Assembly (NCBI GenBank): GCA_017420455.1
Contig: JAFOJB010000317.1
Location: 1-8,873, forward strand
Reading direction: 5' to 3'
DNA length: 8,873 nt
Source of the DNA: Blautia sp.
GTDB taxonomy: Bacteria; Bacillota; Clostridia; Lachnospirales; Lachnospiraceae
Below the pieces are notes generated by a model. The model saw only the letters and a list, made by a program, of their open reading frames with translations. It searched no databases and was not told the origin of the DNA. How positions within the stretch are numbered: the stretch's first letter is position 1; each line of letters starts with the position of its first letter. This document shows, one piece after another, positions 6,034 to 8,873 of the stretch. A program made the translations under genes and the position numbers.

Positions 6034-8463
6034 ATGAGCGACTTTTTTATTCCCCTCGGAGGGGGGGATGAGGTAGGCGCTTCCGCCTACTTTCTATCGA
6101 TAGATGGAGTCCGGATCCTGCTGGACTGCGGGGCGAGGCTGAAGGGAGAGGAACTGTACCCGGACTATGAACGCCTGCTGCGGGAAATACCGGATTTCAC
6201 AGAGATCGACCTGATCCTGATCAGCCACGGGCATTACGATCATATAGGTTCCTTCGCGAAGATCGCAGGGTTTGCGTCCGCGGCGGAAATCGTGACGACG
6301 CAGGATACAAAAAGACTGATCTCTCTGCAGCTTCTGGAATTTGGAAGGATATCCGGGAGAGCGGAATCGGAACGGGTAAAAAATGAGAGGTACCGTCTGG
6401 CCCAGGCCGTTATGGCACGAATCCAGGTACAGCCGGTGATGCGCGCCTTCGAATGGAAGGGGTGCAGGATCACCTTTATGCCGGCCGGGCATATGATCGG
6501 GGCGGTGATGATCTATCTGGAAACCCGGTCACACCGTATATTGTATACGGGTGATTTCAGCATCAGCACGATGTTCGGATTTAACGGAATGAAGATCGCG
6601 GACGGGGTACGGCCGGAAATTCTTCTGCTGAACGCGCCGAACAGCTATCTGGACCCGGAGGAGTGGAAGAGCCTGCCCGCGTCTCTGGACGACGAATACA
6701 ATGAAGAGGATCTTTTTTCCGAGGACGGTTATTCCTCGCTGGCGGACCGGATCAGGAACTGTCTGGGCAAGGGCGTAAGGGTATACCTGTCTTCGAAAAG
6801 CGTTCCCCGCCATCTGGATCTTCTGTGGTTTCTGAAAAACGTTTTTCCGGAAACTGCAGTTTATCTGGAGCCGAAAAGCAAAGCCATAGCAGACGCTCTT
6901 TCCGAAATGGGATATGCCATCTATGGGGAAAACATGAGCGAGGCAGAGCCGGTATCCGGAAGAACAGACAGCGGCCGGATTTCCGGCAGGGAAGAATCCA
7001 TCCCGGAGTACGGAAATCCGGAAGCCGGCAGCGCTGGCAGGCGAGGCTGTATTTTTGTGGGACAGGACCTGGAACGGCGAGGCTGCGTCACGTTTCCCTT
7101 CGACCATTACAGTCTGCATGCATCGCCGAAGGAAACGCTGGAATTTGTGGAGATGACGGGAGCAAGAGAAGTGTTCCTGCTGCATGTCTTCCCAAACCCC
7201 AGGAAAAAGTCGCTGAAGGACATCCTGGAAAAGGAAAACCCGGAAATGTCTGTCATCCAGGCAGAAAACAGCATGAAATACTATCTGAAGAGGGAGAAGG
7301 AAATGGTACATAAGAAGATATTCAGGGAAGTAATGCAGAAGGAACTGGCGACAGCGCATGAGCAGATGAAGGAGATGCAGTCCCGCAGGGCGAAGGGGAC
7401 CAAGGAATGGGCGGCGATCTATGGCAGCTGCATGTATCCGGACCAGCATCCGAGGGCTGCCCATCAGAGAATCCAGAATTCCTTTGTAGGGAAATACTCT
7501 GTTTCTTATGACGACTATCTGGATTCCCTGAGAACTGCAAATCTTGACGCGGAGGAGAAGCGGAAATATGTGCTCCGTCTGGTAGACCAGGGGATGACGC
7601 TTCTGAAGCGTTCTCTTGACGGAGATAAGGCGGCGATACAGAAATACGCAGAATTTACAGAGGATCTGGAACCCCGGGACAGAAAAAGCGGAAAACGGAT
7701 CTTTCTGGGAAAATGCATGGTAGTCTTTATGATCCTTATGGATGCGGATCTGAAGAATGAGGAATACATCCCCATCGTCGTTACCTTCGGAGAAGTATAC
7801 TGCGACCGGCTGCTGCGAAGTATCCGCGATGGACTGCTGAACGAATACGGGATGAGAAGACGCAGAAGAACCGCGAGGGATGTTCTGAAAAAGACAGAGA
7901 CAGCCCTTTTCGAATCCACGGAAGCCGCGGCGGGCTTTGATGCAGCCGGAGATGAACTGGAAAAACTGCGCTTTGAGAATTATAATTACAAAAATTCACT
8001 GGAGCTTGTCCAGGCGATGCTGGATGAGCTGAACGAGACCATCGACGAAACAGCCGCGGATGCCAGAAACGCTGCTATCGCATCCTTCTATTCAAACATG
8101 AATTCAGAGAATTACGGAAACATGCTGGACAGTATCGAACTGGTAGAAAGAAGACTTGCCAGCCTCAAGGAACAGAAGGTAAAGGTTGCGCCGCAGCTGA
8201 TGCCGCTTACCATCGTATTTAAGCAGCTTCTCCGGTTTATCAGGGACTGCGGTATTACCCCCATCGATACTACCGGCAGGGAATTCACTGCGGAGGCAGA
8301 GGAACTGGCAGACTATACCTACATCGGAGCAGCTTATGAAAAGACGGGCGAGAAAAAGACGGTGGTGGTAGAACGGCCGGGCTGGAAGTTCGAGGATACG
8401 GTCATTTCCCTGCCGACAGTACGGGAAAAGGAAGAGGAAGGGGGAGATATGAATAATGGCTGA
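6034..8463 (+). CDS. MBL-fold/beta-CASP-like hydrolase fused to a helical region and a GrpE-like C-terminal domain
   Basis: The 809-residue protein starts at an ATG with AGGAGG six bases upstream. Residues 1-190 are a metallo-beta-lactamase fold: LLDCGA at 29-34, the metal-binding SHGHYDH (H65, H67, D69, H70), AGH (H153) and YTGD (D174). Residues about 190-400 resemble the beta-CASP region of RNase J/CPSF-like nucleases: GVRVYLSSKSVPRHLDLLWFL at 247-267, LHASPKETLEF (H362, motif B-like) and VFLLH (H384, motif C-like). The usual motif A acid (as in ESTYG) is apparently Asn200, and residues 303-336 are a polar SGR-rich insert. Residues 420-735 are mostly helical, partly coiled coil, with no family I recognise. 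Residues 735-798 match the GrpE head: FIRDCGITPID, then GREF, then VVVERPGWKFEDTVISLPTV. No signal peptide is visible, so it should be cytoplasmic. The end overlaps the Hsp70 gene by eight bases. I infer a predicted nuclease or hydrolase with a built-in exchange factor for that Hsp70; substrate unknown. Confidence 0.9.
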   Translation: MSDFFIPLGGGDEVGASAYFLSIDGVRILLDCGARLKGEELYPDYERLLREIPDFTEIDLILISHGHYDHIGSFAKIAGFASAAEIVTTQDTKRLISLQLLEFGRISGRAESERVKNERYRLAQAVMARIQVQPVMRAFEWKGCRITFMPAGHMIGAVMIYLETRSHRILYTGDFSISTMFGFNGMKIADGVRPEILLLNAPNSYLDPEEWKSLPASLDDEYNEEDLFSEDGYSSLADRIRNCLGKGVRVYLSSKSVPRHLDLLWFLKNVFPETAVYLEPKSKAIADALSEMGYAIYGENMSEAEPVSGRTDSGRISGREESIPEYGNPEAGSAGRRGCIFVGQDLERRGCVTFPFDHYSLHASPKETLEFVEMTGAREVFLLHVFPNPRKKSLKDILEKENPEMSVIQAENSMKYYLKREKEMVHKKIFREVMQKELATAHEQMKEMQSRRAKGTKEWAAIYGSCMYPDQHPRAAHQRIQNSFVGKYSVSYDDYLDSLRTANLDAEEKRKYVLRLVDQGMTLLKRSLDGDKAAIQKYAEFTEDLEPRDRKSGKRIFLGKCMVVFMILMDADLKNEEYIPIVVTFGEVYCDRLLRSIRDGLLNEYGMRRRRRTARDVLKKTETALFESTEAAAGFDAAGDELEKLRFENYNYKNSLELVQAMLDELNETIDETAADARNAAIASFYSNMNSENYGNMLDSIELVERRLASLKEQKVKVAPQLMPLTIVFKQLLRFIRDCGITPIDTTGREFTAEAEELADYTYIGAAYEKTGEKKTVVVERPGWKFEDTVISLPTVREKEEEGGDMNNG

Positions 8464-8873
8464 AAAACAGTTTTATGCCGCTATAGACCTGGGAACGACC
8501 AACTCCGTTATCGCATATGGGAATATTGTGAATGATAAACTGAAGCCTATTGTCCTTGAGCTGGACCGGAAAAATGATACGGGCAGTACTTCCAGAAATC
8601 CTCTTCTTCCCTCCGTTGTATTCTATTACAGGAACAGTGAAGGAAACATGGTGACAGACGTCGGGGATTACGCAAAGAGCCGTTATGGAACCAGAAACGG
8701 TTACGTATGCAAATCGGTGAAATCGCTTATGGGCGTGTCCGATACGGTTCCGCTGGTGGAGGAGATCAGCGATAAAACTCCGGCCGATGTTTCTGCCCAG
8801 ATATTAACCTATATGGTGAATGCCTCTAAAAAGCGGCTGTTCCAGAAGGAACTGCGGGATATCATTATCACGG
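8456..8873 (+). CDS. Hsp70-family (DnaK-like) protein, 3' partial
   Basis: Only the first 139 residues are in the window. The start is ATG 8456, inside the end of the preceding gene (8-base overlap, different frame), with a GGGGGAG ribosome binding site ending at 8446. The N-terminal actin-like ATPase domain of Hsp70 is evident: AIDLGTTNS at 9-17 (phosphate loop 1), LPSVVFY at 51-57, VGDYAK at 69-74 and SVKSLMG at 87-93. Lys89 aligns with the catalytic Lys70 of E. coli DnaK. The segment TPADVSAQILTYM at 108-120, followed by IIIT, matches the usual region before the second phosphate motif. The stretch between DLGTTNS and LPSVV is longer than in housekeeping DnaK, so this is a divergent Hsp70 paralogue. 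The neighbouring GrpE-like domain suggests it serves a dedicated partner, unlike dnaK, which usually sits with grpE, dnaJ and hrcA. The substrate-binding domain cannot be judged. Confidence 0.92.
   Translation, partial: MAEKQFYAAIDLGTTNSVIAYGNIVNDKLKPIVLELDRKNDTGSTSRNPLLPSVVFYYRNSEGNMVTDVGDYAKSRYGTRNGYVCKSVKSLMGVSDTVPLVEEISDKTPADVSAQILTYMVNASKKRLFQKELRDIIIT

Overview
The window looks like chromosome of a moderately GC-rich Clostridia-type Firmicute, possibly a gut Lachnospiraceae relative. The support is strong AGGAGG-type ribosome binding sites, tightly packed genes, a long 'yeast-type' LeuA, and a TAXI-type binding protein. The taxon is inferred from these traits, not proven.

Region 1 (2-4489, + strand) is a leucine biosynthesis operon in the order leuA-leuC-leuD-leuB. 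LeuA makes 2-isopropylmalate from 2-oxoisovalerate and acetyl-CoA, LeuC/LeuD isomerise it to 3-isopropylmalate, and LeuB oxidises that to the 2-oxoisocaproate precursor of leucine. leuA is cut by the left edge. Its reading frame runs 107 bases into leuC, which suggests a frameshift or lost stop at its 3' end. leuC/leuD overlap by 4 bases and leuD/leuB abut.

Region 2 (4520-5461, - strand) converges on leuB. It encodes a TAXI-family TRAP solute-binding protein with an N-terminal hydrophobic segment and no lipobox. No TRAP permease lies next to it, so it is an orphan here.

Region 3 (5462-6033) is non-coding and divergent. It holds a good minus-strand promoter for the TAXI gene, a plus-strand promoter facing the next gene, an elaborate inverted-repeat element (5594-5694) between them, and a roughly 295-base leader with competing hairpins.

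Region 4 (6034-8873, + strand) is the most unusual part. An 809-residue protein joins a metallo-beta-lactamase/beta-CASP hydrolase (about residues 1-400), a long helical region (about 420-735) and a C-terminal GrpE-like head (about 735-798). It overlaps by 8 bases the start of a divergent Hsp70-family gene that runs off the right edge. A nucleotide-exchange-factor-like domain fused to a predicted nuclease or hydrolase and coupled to its own Hsp70 suggests a dedicated chaperone-controlled effector module. Its biological role (stress response, RNA processing, defence) cannot be settled from this window.
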